Made by a program: the position numbers and the translations under genes
Notes under the pieces: generated by a model
Seen by the model: the letters and a program-made list of their open reading frames with translations, nothing else
What the model was told of the DNA's origin: nothing
Databases searched by the model: none
Source: Notospermus geniculatus
Lineage: Eukaryota; Nemertea; Pilidiophora; Heteronemertea; Lineidae
Direction: 5' to 3'
NCBI GenBank assembly: GCA_002633025.1
Contig: NMRB01000762.1
Location: 178,238-242,237 of the forward strand
Length of the DNA: 64,000 nucleotides
Shown here: positions 46,031 to 57,400 of the stretch, piece by piece
Position numbering within the stretch: position 1 is the stretch's first letter
Layout: each line of letters opens with the position of its first letter

Positions 46031-46889
46031 GAAATGGAACAAACGGAGTGACGCAAGGCAGAAAATTTAATAGTGTGGTCACAAACGCACAACTTATTGG
46101 AGGTGTTGTCGTGCATCCTCACTGCATGCAGGTGCATCGTATGTATTGGGTGTTGTTTGCGGAATCTATGCAATGGGTGTTTCTCCCTTGAATCACGTTT
46201 GTCCTCATGGACTGATCGAGTGTGACGACTGGAGGTTCTTCTCCTGACGACACGGTGGTTTCCTAACAGTCACGTGACCGTTGTGACGTCAGTGAAGAAC
46301 CCGTAGCTCGTTTGGCTGGGTGAGCATGAGGTTCAGAACGTCACTGACCACGACGGAACACTGTCGTGTAACAGGAGAGGTGGTCCCCAGGAAGAGATGT
46401 GTGCTGTTCTCTTGTTGGATGACGGAGAAACGTACATCACTGGAGAAACCAGTGACAGCAGATGAAACATATAGACTAGGCCTAGTAGTCTCCCGTAATA
46501 GAATTGACCTCCAGGATCTAGTTGCCATGGAGACGACGTGAACTTGAATCTGGATGCGGTGTTGTAGGCCTACGTTTTTCATATCAATCGTTTGTATTAG
46601 CCCACGTTCATGACTTTTATTACAGTTTAGTCTGGACACAACTTGGAGGGCCATATAATGGGCGAATTTTTGACTTTCGTAAGATTTATCTCTATATTGT
46701 GAACCCCGTATTAGGATGAGCAGTTTGTTTACGCAATAGTCTGTGCTACTCATCTGTGCCATACTGAATAATTGTTAGGCCTATTTATAATGCATATATA
46801 CATCATATGAATATTAATTAACTTCAATAGAATGTACAGAATGCAAAATGTTGTCAATTTCTGTAAAAAAGTCATGTCTTGCATTATGA

Positions 46890-46895
46890 AATAAA
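46890..46895 (+). terminator. Polyadenylation signal of the cadherin gene
   Basis: AATAAA lies about 860 bp after the cadherin stop codon, followed by a T/G-containing stretch (GTTGTTAAATATAGGC). It is the first good hexamer downstream and supports 45468 as the start of the terminal exon. Confidence 0.55.
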
Positions 46896-46975
46896 GTTGT
46901 TAAATATAGGCTTTGATGTCTCAGCTTTCTTTATTAGGCCCTATCTCCCCATCTACACTGCAAAAACATGCAGGC

Positions 46976-47430
46976 TAGGACCGGTAATCAGAAAAATTCT
47001 TATCTTAAGTCCTCTTAAGTCAAGTGCCACTGAGCTGGGTAAGGTACTTAAGTTGAGACTGCCTTGGCGGTGTCTCGCCTCTAATATAAGGGTGATTATG
47101 AGTGGTCCACACAACTTAAGTGAGCATGAATTCCACTTGTTTGGACCACTTTACTTAAGAGTGTATATCTTCGGTCTACTTTGACTTAAGTAGTTTTATG
47201 AATACCGGTCCTGGACCCATATTCATAAAACTACTTAAGTCTAAGTGTGACACTTATCCTTTATGCAACAGAAAAGATAAGTATGGTATGACACTTTGAC
47301 TTAAGTAGACCTCTATGTTTATGAATTTGGACCCTGGGCCCATATTTATAAAACTAAGTGTTGTAGTGACACTTATCCGCATTGTTCAACACAGAAGATA
47401 GGCCTATATGACACTTTGACTTAAAGGAGT
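46976..47430. repeat. Cluster of CTTAAGT palindromic elements
   Basis: The arms AGGACCGGTAATCA (46976) and ATACCGGTCCT (ending about 47212) bound one inverted repeat. A second (47213-47336) has GGACCCATATTCATAAAACT against TTTATGAATTTGGACC, and a third, shorter copy starts at about 47337 with GGGCCCATATTTATAAAACT. All share ACTTAAGT and GACACTTATCC. Confidence 0.6.
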
Positions 47431-47599
47431 TAGACGCCGAAGTTGTAAACAAGCTGGTTTGTTTACAAATATGGTCGGCAAACTAGTTTTATTCCTTCGT
47501 GCAGGTGGCAGTTGCTACGGTTCCCCAGATTTGAAACAGCGGCTGGGTGACCGAGACTAGGCTCGTCGATTATAACCCATCTGTCTATAGTGTCTGGCT
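47421..47599. repeat. Partial copy of the 63683 TTAA element
   Basis: TTAAAGGAGTTAGACGCCGA, then GTTGTAAAC, GGTTTGTTTAC and AACTAGTTTTATTCCTTCGTG match the element at 63683-63939, in opposite orientation over its inner part. The right terminus is missing because a related element starts at 47600. Confidence 0.5.
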
Positions 47600-47812
47600 T
47601 TAAAGGAGTACGGTATTGGATTTCAAATGCGTTATTTGACTGCCGACGTAGAGGGAGCCACCTAACGGCAGTAAGAAGAACTACAAAAATGCATTACAAG
47701 ATGTACGTAGTAAATCGGGTCAATTCGCCAACAACGTAGTTAATCCATGGGTTGGAGAGTGGCGCGGTGGCGCCGGCTGGCGAGAAAAAGTGGCAATACC
47801 GTGCTCCTTTAA
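47600..47812. mobile_element. 213-bp TTAA-flanked MITE
   Basis: It begins TTAAAGGAGTACGGTATTGG and ends CAATACCGTGCTCCTTTAA; the ends are complementary and each includes TTAA. Same terminal type as 63683-63939. Confidence 0.65.
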
Positions 47813-48249
47813 GATGTTTATGAATAGGCCTGTGGACCCTGGGGCGCTGTCTAACCGCGATGCCAACACCATGACTCATGCCACTGGCCCCCGCTCGACT
47901 AAGCAGCCGGCCCGCCCCGGCCCGGGAACTAGGATCAGCTTGAGGCACAATCCTCGCACCCACAGGGTTTTCACCAACCGCTCTCCTGCCTCGCGCTTGG
48001 TTCTGAGGGAGGGGTTTTTATGGCGTGAGATCCGGGCGTGAGATTCAGGATGTGATCGGATGCTATGGGTGGGCCGGCCATATTAGCCTAGCACAAGCAT
48101 GACGGGGTTAAAGTAAAGGACGTAGCTCAAAGGCCTCCAGTTTTATTAACCTAGTGAGATATAAAAAGAGCAATAACTTACCACATAGACAAAATAGGAT
48201 TCTCGCCAGGGCATGTCGCTTATATCGCTTATCTCAGTGGAAAGTGTCA

Positions 48250-48429
48250 CGTGCCCGACAGTTTCCCGCCTTTGCGCTCCACTGCCACGAGCGCCAATGG
48301 CAGTGGCACGACCAAGACGGGAACCAGCAAGTCAGTTTCCCGCCACTCCGCCCCGCCACGCTCCATGCACCGGATTCGCTGTCCATCGCCAGCTCGGACA
48401 TGTCGGAGAGTGGATAACTCGATTCCAAG
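48250..48429 (+). promoter_or_regulatory. MORC promoter: two E2F-type sites, GC box, YY1-type start
   Basis: TTTCCCGC occurs at 48262-48269 and 48336-48343 in the same orientation, each matching the E2F consensus. A CCCCGCC box lies at 48351. CACGTG, an E box, sits at about 48248. The ATG itself is inside CCAAGATGGCGGCC, the YY1-type context common at vertebrate start codons. There is no TATA box, and the stretch is richer in G+C and CpG than its surroundings. Function is inferred from motifs. Confidence 0.5.
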
Positions 48430-51400
48430 ATGGCGGCCTCTGCCTCGAAAGATGGGATAAGGCCCAGCAAAGTACTCATTTTCTCCCGATCTGATGAATA
48501 TTTATTTTGCCGATCGTTGTTGTGATAATATTTGACTCTTTGGGATCATTTTATAGTGGTTGATGAAGTGTTATGTGCCGGCCATTGGCCGAAATGTCGA
48601 AATGCTGAAATCGAAATTGAAAACAAAAACTTCCACACGGGGACGCACACACACACAGACACACCACCACAGTAGTTACACACACAGCGCATGCAGTGCA
48701 GATGCATGGCATGCGATGCTGATGCATCATGTGCATGACGACCTGATGACACACACTGGATTCATTGAATCAGTGTCGTGAATGACACTTGATCAGTTGA
48801 TGGGCCCCATTCAACGAATCTCATCGCGATATCGAGTTGATCAGCCGCCGCCGAGGCTAGGCATGCTAGGCTGAGTCGTCTCACTCTTGCCCTCAGCTCT
48901 CTCTGGGTTGGCCATGTCTTGATGTTGGCTCAAAACTGCATAGGCCTAGCACTATAGTACGTTTAAGTCATCTGGAGCTCGATGGGCGTATGTCAATCAA
49001 ACCCTTAGTGACCAGACCACAATGAACTTAGGGTTTACTCTAAACGGTCCAACGCACATTGTTTTCTAACCAGCTGAACCTTGGTTTGAAATTGAACATA
49101 CAACTAGACCTTGATTTGAAATTGAACGCAGGCACAGGCATGGGATTGGCTGGAAGTGTCCTATCAATAAAACGCATTTCAATAGCCAGACTTCACCAAC
49201 AATACCAAGGTCTGCCTGACAACCGAAGGTCCGCCCATCGAGCTCCAGATGACTTAAACGTACTATAGCAGGCCTAGCCCCTAGGCCCTAACGGTAGGCC
49301 TAGGCCTCATATAATTTATAGGGCCTAGTAATTAGGCTTCATTCCTCACCACACAGCACAGAGGGGGTCAGTGTTTATGTTTTACGGCTATTGTTAGCGT
49401 CAGGAACAGTGTTGGGGCTATTGTTAGGATTAGGAACAGACAGTGTTGGTGGGGATAATGCAAAAATGCCGAAAGACACGTCAATTGTCAATTGAGGCCT
49501 TATACATTGTAGTAGGCCCCCTATGTCAAATTTGACCCAGCCATTGCGGAGATATTGGCCGAAAACCTCGTGCCAATCGGGTGTTATATGAAGAGTAGGC
49601 CTAGGATTAGGCAGCTGTAGAACTTGCTGTGGGCAGTGCTACCGGTAGGCCTAGTACTAGTAGGCCTAAGTAGGATCAGAGGAGCTAGGTAGACCTTGTT
49701 GTGTCTAGCTACATGTAGTTTACTAGGTAGGCCTACATGTAGGGGAGTATGACTCTGTCGTGAGATGTTGTATATTTTGGCCCTCCAACGTACAATGTAG
49801 GTCTAGGCCCCTATGCATATCGTCCCCGTCATGTCGTAGACATTGCAAAAAAACACAGTAGGCCTACATTTACTAGGCCTAGTACGTACCGAAGATGATA
49901 GGCCTACGTGCGTGTTGTAGTGGCAAAGCATAGACAAAAGCCGTCAGATGTCATGCCTTCTTGGCGTAACTTGAACAAGCTAAACCCCTGTAGGCTAGGC
50001 ATACATGTATGTACAGGCCTATTGCTATTGGCCAAGCCAATCGAGAGAGTGCCTTGATCAGGAGTTCACACTCTCATAATGAATCTATCATGAATCTATC
50101 ATGAGGGTGAGGGGTAAGATGATGAGTAAGCCTACAGTAGGGTAGGCCTGGAGTTTCATTCAAGGCTTGTTCATTCTTTTTTTTAAATATACTGCATGGA
50201 TTTTCAGATGAGCCCAGCATTCTTGCATGGGAATTCAACAAGTCACACCTGGTCATTTAGTGCTATGGCTGAGCTAATAGGTAAGTGAAGTCACTTCTGC
50301 CCTGGTGCGATCGGCTTGTTCTTGGCATGGTATCACTGAATAACTGTTAAATTACTGTTCAAAGTTTCAAAGCATCAATAAAAGTTCATGAAATTCTTCC
50401 ATAAACCTTTGAGAAAGACATGTTACTATACCGTATAGTAATACGCAAATATTTTCGCGGGATAATATTTCACGAATCGAACATTTTTGTTCTGGTTCAC
50501 GTGGATTAATGTTCACGTCAAGGGCAGGGAAGGGAACTGACTGGACTGTTGGGGGGAAACTTTTATGCGTGCAATAATATTCGCGGCGAAATTTTGATTT
50601 TCGCGAGAATTTTTACACGCGAAAATATTTGCGTATACGGTACTTAGTGGTACCATGGATGAATTAAACTGGCATGGCAACATAATTCCTCCATGGTAGA
50701 AGGTGGTACCTATGTAGGCCTCTATTGATTGGTAGAATATTCTTTGTATTTGTAGATAATGCCTATGATCCTGACTGTAGAGCAACCACATTGACCATTG
50801 ATAAGGTCAAATTCAAGAACCATGATGCTCTCATCTTTATGGACAATGGAAATGGAATGGGGACAGACAAATTGCATCATATGCTGAGGTATGCTGTCTA
50901 GGATTAAAATGGATCTCTGCTCTGCTGTGGAAGTCAAATGATGCCCTTCTGACCTTGTCGGTTACACAGGTGATCAGCTTACTGTGGTGATGTTGTTCAT
51001 ACTGGTACATGTATCTCATAACTGGTCCTCCCGTTAGTTTTCGCATGGTCAAAAATTGCGTACACCTCTCTCTTCCAGTTTTGGTTACTGTGAGAAGAAG
51101 GAAGTCAATGGCCATGCTCCAGTTGGTCACTATGGCAACGGTTTTAAATCCGGGTCAATGCGACTTGGAAAAAGTGCCATGGTTTTCACCGTGGACAAGA
51201 ACAGCATGAGTGTAGGCTTGCTTTCGCAAACCTACCTGAAGAAGATTAACTCAGACACAGTGTTGGTGCCTATTGTGACGTGGAATAAGGAAACAGAAAA
51301 GAGGAAGGCTGGGATGGAGGCAAGCCTGCAGGCAATTCTAAACTTCACATTCTTTGAAAGTGAAGAAGAACTGTTGGCCAAGTTTACAGACATCATGGCG

Positions 51401-51459
51401 CAGCCAGATATAACCACCAACCTCACAGGGACAATGATTATGCTGTACGAACTGAAGAG
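48430..51459 (+). CDS. MORC exons 1-4: GHKL ATPase domain
   Basis: Residues 1-209. Exon 1 (14 codons, phase 0) was chosen because G-I-R-P-S-K joined to exon 2's M-S-P-A-F matches the conserved family N-terminus. The three ATP-binding motifs are visible: E-L-I-D-N-A (catalytic glutamate and magnesium-binding asparagine), D-N-G-N-G-M, and [11 protein letters not shown]. All key residues are present, so the ATPase should be active. Donors are GTACTC (weak), GTAAGT, GTATGC and GTGAGG. Confidence 0.9.
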
Positions 51460-54400
51460 GTGAGGAGATGACAGGTTGTTTGCTAATGGATGTTTGAGTT
51501 ACATGTATGAGATTGAATGAGACTGCGTAGAATGATGTTATCAGGAGTGAGTGTGTATCCCACAGGTTCCATCAGGGCTATTGATGCTCCAGCCCAACAG
51601 ATAAGCACCCACCCCCCAGCAGGGCTCACACTTGAGTCTAAAATTGGGGAGAAATAATGTCTCCCTCCTCAAAATTTTGGGAGACTTCGCTCTCAAGAGG
51701 GAGACTTCACATAAAGTTTGTGGACGACATACATGTATCGAACAAAGTTGTTTGATTTCAGCCTCTTTGCAAGAAATTAACACTTAATGATGATATTTTA
51801 GGGCATTTAGGAGCAGATTTGGGCATTTTGGGGTGCAGAAAATGCGTCAGAGGGATCATATACCCCTGAAAAAACAAAAAAAATGGGGGGAGGCACTTTA
51901 TGTCTCCCTTGGATAGGAGTTATTTTGGGCGAAACCCCATGTCACCCCCAAATGTGTGCCCTGCCCCAGCAGAAAGCTGTGCCAGAAGTTGAAACTCATC
52001 TTCACCTCAAAGTTTCACGGTCAGTTACGGTACGAATCATTATTCCATCTGGCAATTCTTCAGGGGTTCAGACAACATGTTTGAGCTTGACTTTGAATCA
52101 GATCCCAAAGACATCATTAACTCGGACCATCACACGATTGATCAAGACAGTCACGTCCACGATCGACCAACCAGGGAGTATGTCCCACAGTACAAGAAAT
52201 CTCTCAGGGTAAGTATGGCCTTTGCAGAGTTGGAGCTAGCTCAAAATATCTTTTCGCCAAAACTTTAGCAAATTGGGATTTGGGTTAGCCAAATAATAAG
52301 TTCTCCAGTTATTAANCCTACTCGGTCCCCCGATTCCATCCACGACGTAACTTGCCATTGCGCTGACGTCGCGCGATCATGACGCAAAGCCTGGTGGCCA
52401 AATGCATTGTTGACGTCAGCGTATTCGTCATGCACATGATGCACGGACCGCTGCGTTACCGTGACGCTGCAAGGCAACGGCGGTGACGTGTTTCGACTGT
52501 GACGTCAGACTCGGTCGTCTTGTTTTGGGTCGAAAAAAGCGAACAAAAGTGCGATTTATGCGGATGTTATCGCTCCTCACGCAATTTGAATGCGGCCAAA
52601 CACAACTTCACGGTGAACACATGCCTACTGTGAAAAACGAAGGAAAGTCGTCGAGCCGTTTCGGAGGAGTTTGAGTTTATTACAGAAATCGCCTTAGACT
52701 AATATAATATAGATAAGACCTGGTTATCAAATTGAGCATTAATTGCTTTACCAGGGTGTATACAAGTCTTGAATTTGAAACTTCATTTTCAAGGCCTTAA
52801 AAAGTCTTAAATTTGGAAATTTTTGAAAGAAGGTCTTAAAAAGGCCTTAAGTTTGACTTCAAGACAATTTTGAAAAAAAGTTATTGGTGTTTTTTCTACC
52901 GATGTTTGTCTAGGTTATTTGGGCCAGCCTGCATTCAAGTGAATACCTGTACCAAATTAACAGACAGCAGTGGGAAATGATGAAAAAAGGCTTCGTCCCC
53001 TTCACTTCCTGAGTGACATCCCCCAAGGAATCTGTTTTGGTGCTTCATTTAGAAGAAAATAGGTCTTAAATTTTGCCGGTACTTGGTCTTAAAAAGGTCT
53101 TAAATTTGGTGCTCCACGGGCTGTAGACACCCTCTTTAATGACAGTACTGAACAAAGGAATGTACAGTAGGAGAAATGCCCGGAGAAAACCTACACATGT
53201 ACACAGTCAAAGATAATCACCCACTCTACCACATGAAGAACCTCAGAGATGACTGTGACTGCACCTGTAAGGGAAACTGCAGGAGATGACATGAACTTCA
53301 GACTCCTATCGTTTAGGACCCGAGATAGTCTCTCAACCTTCTTTGAATCTTTTATCAATCCTTAACCCAAAACAGGACAAACCGGTGAAGATCACTTTTG
53401 GATTCAACGACGACAAGAATGACTATGGCTGTATGCTTTATCATCAGAATCGGTTAATTAAGGCCTATGAACGAGTTGGAGTACAGAAATCGGTGAGTAC
53501 ATGTATATTACTTAGTTCTGGCCACTGACTCAAAACCTTATGTTCTAGTATCGAGTTGGAGTACAGAAATCGGTGAGTACATGTATATTACTTAGTTCTG
53601 GCCACTGACTCAAAACCTTATGTTCTAGTATAGTTTGAACCTTGTTACAACGTACCTCCAGTGACATAACGAATCTGTGCGTTATAACGGTAGTTCGTTG
53701 TAACCATTTCCAAAAGGTGTTGTTCGTTGTAAGCAAAACTGGCAAATGGAAAATAAATTACCGGTACGGGAAATTGGGACTTTGAAATGTGAACGTTAAA
53801 CTTATAGGGGTGAAAACGTTGTAAACGGGGTACGTTGAAATGAGGTTCGACTGTATGCTGTGAGGCACTTGCTTCATTAATCAAACATAGATCTGTATTT
53901 TACATGTACATGTATTTTGTAAATTCTCTCAGATTGATCACCAGACTCCAGAAATAATCAACAATTTCTTCGTTTCTTTCTCAGAACTCTGCTGCTGGTG
54001 TAATTGGGGTGACCGAGGCAAACTTCCTTCTACCAACTCACATTAAACAAGACTTTGTGAAGACTGACAGGTTCAAGTAAGTTCTTACATGTAGAATGAA
54101 TCACTGGATCTGTCTCTGTGTACGCCATCCCCGACATTCTACGACTGGCATTCTTGAACTGTATTCACCTTGGGATTAAGTAAAGGAATTGATAGCTCAC
54201 TGTCGGTATTGGTCGTCTCACCAAACCTGCGAGGGTGGAGCTGAAATGCAGACCTAAACCAGCTCTTTGCCGAGGGTTTAGGTCGGAATGACAGCTCCAC
54301 CCGAGCAGGTTTGGTGAGACGACAAATAGTGACAGTGAGGTATGCTTTCTTCAGCTGACTTTCTGCAGGATATTTAGCTAATGATACAAAACATTCTTGG

Positions 54401-57400
54401 GATAGGTCACTGAGTATCCATCTCGCCCATATTTTTTGCACTGCCTCTCTGAATGCTCGAAGCGAGAAACACAATGGTGGGCGGGTTTGGTTGCGACACC
54501 AAAGCTTGGTGTGGTTAAAACGAGGCTAATGCATTATCCATTGAAAACAAGGCTCACTGTGACCAAGGTGGTTTAGAATGTTGAATCAGGGTGCATTTTC
54601 CAGAAAATTAGTGCCAACTCTGCATTTCTGAGTGATGTTCGCCCATGAAAAATTATTCTCTTTCCTTCTCCAAAGAATTGTTGAGTTGCTATGACATTTG
54701 GTTCTAGAGTTCTCTCCTGTTTTCCCTTTCAGTTCATTCATGCTAGCCATCGCAGGAAAGCTGAACGATTACTTCAATGAAAAGACATTTCGTGCTGCTT
54801 CTGCTTCAGGCGCAAGGTAGGTTTGACATGTTGATATCAAGTATTTTAATGACGAGACTTTGTCTTGACACAAAATGGCAAGGGCACAATAAAATACTGT
54901 TTGGACTCGGAAACAAGTTCGATTTAGCAGGCCTTTCCGTTTGACGGGCGCTAAAATGTGCGTGCGCCTCGCAAACTATAGAACTTCTATTGTTTGTGAG
55001 GCGCATGCACATTTTAGCACCCGTCAAATGGAAAGGTCTGATTTAGCTAGAGGAGGGAATAATTTCAGCCAAATGGCTGGCAATTCGTGAAACTTTTTGT
55101 GGTCTGTAAATGTGACCCTGTCTGGTAAAACCCGCCCAAAGTCGCTGAACACCGCAGGGTCAATGGGTTACACAGGTAGTGTCATCACAATAAAAAGACG
55201 ACGGTCTGTCAGCACCAAATAAAGCCTTATTGATTGTGTAACTATACTAAGGGCAGGTATGATCAAGGCCTATGTCACTCCCCAGCGACTTTGGCCGGGT
55301 TTTCACAGACCCGGTCACAAATGCCAAATCTTTACATGAGGACTTTATGAATCTTCAGCACTGCTGACACTAACAAACCAGAGAAATGGACATGGGCAAT
55401 GTGTGAGAATTGTGTCAAGTGGCGTCGTCTTCCCCTCAGTGTTACGGACAGCGATCTTCCAGAGAAGTGGTATTGCCATATGAACCCAGACAGTACTCAC
55501 AAGTAAGTTTAGAAACTGAAATCTAGAGCTCAGCACCAAATATAGTCTCGCTTGGCCAGACGCTACGGGTTCACCCCTTCGGTAAGTCACACTCCCCGTC
55601 TGGCTCTTTTAGAGAGTAACAGTCGTGAAGACCAGGTGGTGGCAGCACGGGTCCTTGTGTTTTTCCTGGAAGTACGTCAGCCAATGAGAATTGCGTTTCT
55701 CAAGTTGTTTCGGCTGCATGTTTCCATGTGACGTACAGCAGGAGGAAACCAGATGCCTGGGAAGAATCTGCCAACAGGCCTCTCTCTCATACAGAAAGTG
55801 GTTCAAACTGGAGATCGAACACGGACCAGCTGACGTGACCGGCGCTGATATTGTAGTGAGGATGTAAAGTAATGAAATGAGAAGATGTTATTATGTTCAG
55901 CACACCACCAGTGTGCTGAACATATTGATTTCTCACGAATTCCTTGGAACTTTCTTTTTCCAAGTCAGCGAGGCTCCAGGCCAAACGGCTGAATGAATTC
56001 GACCCAAATTCTCAGTATATGTTTGTTGTGTGATTATCCAGGTCTGAAAGTTGTCAGTTTCAAATGTTTTTAATCCTAAAGTGACTTTTGAGGGTCATTT
56101 TTGCTCGCATCAATCATGTCGCGGTGGACTTTGTTCCGTATGCATTAATTTAGGCCATTAATCAGAGATAAGTTACAAACGAGGTCATGTGGCCTCCATT
56201 GCTTTGTATTCAGGAAGCTCAAAATGGTGTCAAGTGCATGTGTCCTTTGGAGAAATGGTGTTTGTTTATTGTCGGAGCCAAGTATTTCTGTCTGTTTGTG
56301 TAGGCCCTACATGTAAGTTTTTCATCAAGTAGAAGTGACTGGGTCACATATATGCTTGCCTAGAATAGCCTTGAACCACTTCAGTTTCCTGACTCATGTT
56401 CAGGTTGACTGTGTGTTATTGTCGGGGTCTATGCTCCTTGTACCTCTGTAACACACTCACCACCACTGCAATGCATACCTCAAGTCCCCAGGTGGCATGT
56501 TTATCTTGCCCTACTGCAATGTGTGCTGAACATCAAAATTTGCTGATAAGCAAATTTCTTAAATTCTAGTTTGTTTCTGCTTCTGCTTTCAGCCGTTGTG
56601 ACATTGACGAAGAGCCTGAGGACGAGGATGACGTGTTGTGTGGTCGATCAGGCGCCTCCTACGAGAAGACCGCAAAGAGGCATATGTAAGAAATAAATTG
56701 TGTTATCATATCAATTCTGATGCTACATTTCTGATTTCTTTTTAATATACCAGGCAAGATATTATGCCTGGTATGTTTCCAACAGACTCTATCACTCCAA
56801 AAGACCGCAGCACCTGACGGGGTCAGCGTCATGACGTCCCGCACATCATTTCTGAACGCATGACGTGACTCGAAAAAAACTCCGGTTGTTTCAGCGATCA
56901 TGACATCGTGAAACAATCTGATTTTTTTCGTCTCACCTCAAGACATCATGAAATGACGTGCGGAACGTCATGACGCTGACCCCATCAGGTGCTGCGCTCT
57001 TTTGGAGTGATATCGTCTATTCTACTGAGATTTTGATGGAAGTCGCATGTGAGGAAGAGAAATTTGACTCAGGCTTCCACAACTGCAGAGGTGCCTTGCG
57101 TCAATGTATCAAGTGTGCTACCGTGAGACCAAAGATATGTGGCGAACGTTTCTCATGATTTTCATTCTCTTCCAGCGAACAAGAAAAACAGAAACAGAGG
57201 GAGATGGAGGTATGCACCATGGAAGCTCTGTTAACGGAGATCTCTGCCCAGGAGAACTCTCCATTAAGGACAACAAACTTCATTCCCAACTGGCCATTTC
57301 TAGTCGCCTCTTTGCTGTTGGTTTAGGCATTATTGGTTTGGTGTAGGTTTTGATGACCGTCTCTTGGCTGAATCTCTTGATGTTTTCTTCACAGAATCAA

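Noticed and set aside
46003-46191. Hidden transmembrane/cytoplasmic tail of the cadherin
   Set aside because: The frame has only weakly hydrophobic stretches broken by histidines and cysteines, and no acceptor joins it in phase to the last repeat; I keep the no-anchor reading but with caution.
52265-52674. Open frames on both strands in the TGACGTCA-rich patch as the missing MORC exon
   Set aside because: Neither contains the expected Y-C-S-I-L-Y-L-K-P-R type segment, and the region includes an unknown base and no acceptor/donor pair in phase.
53181-53288. Cysteine-rich short frame as an extra MORC exon
   Set aside because: No suitable splice pair keeps phase, a stop follows quickly, and no MORC protein has such a segment at this point.
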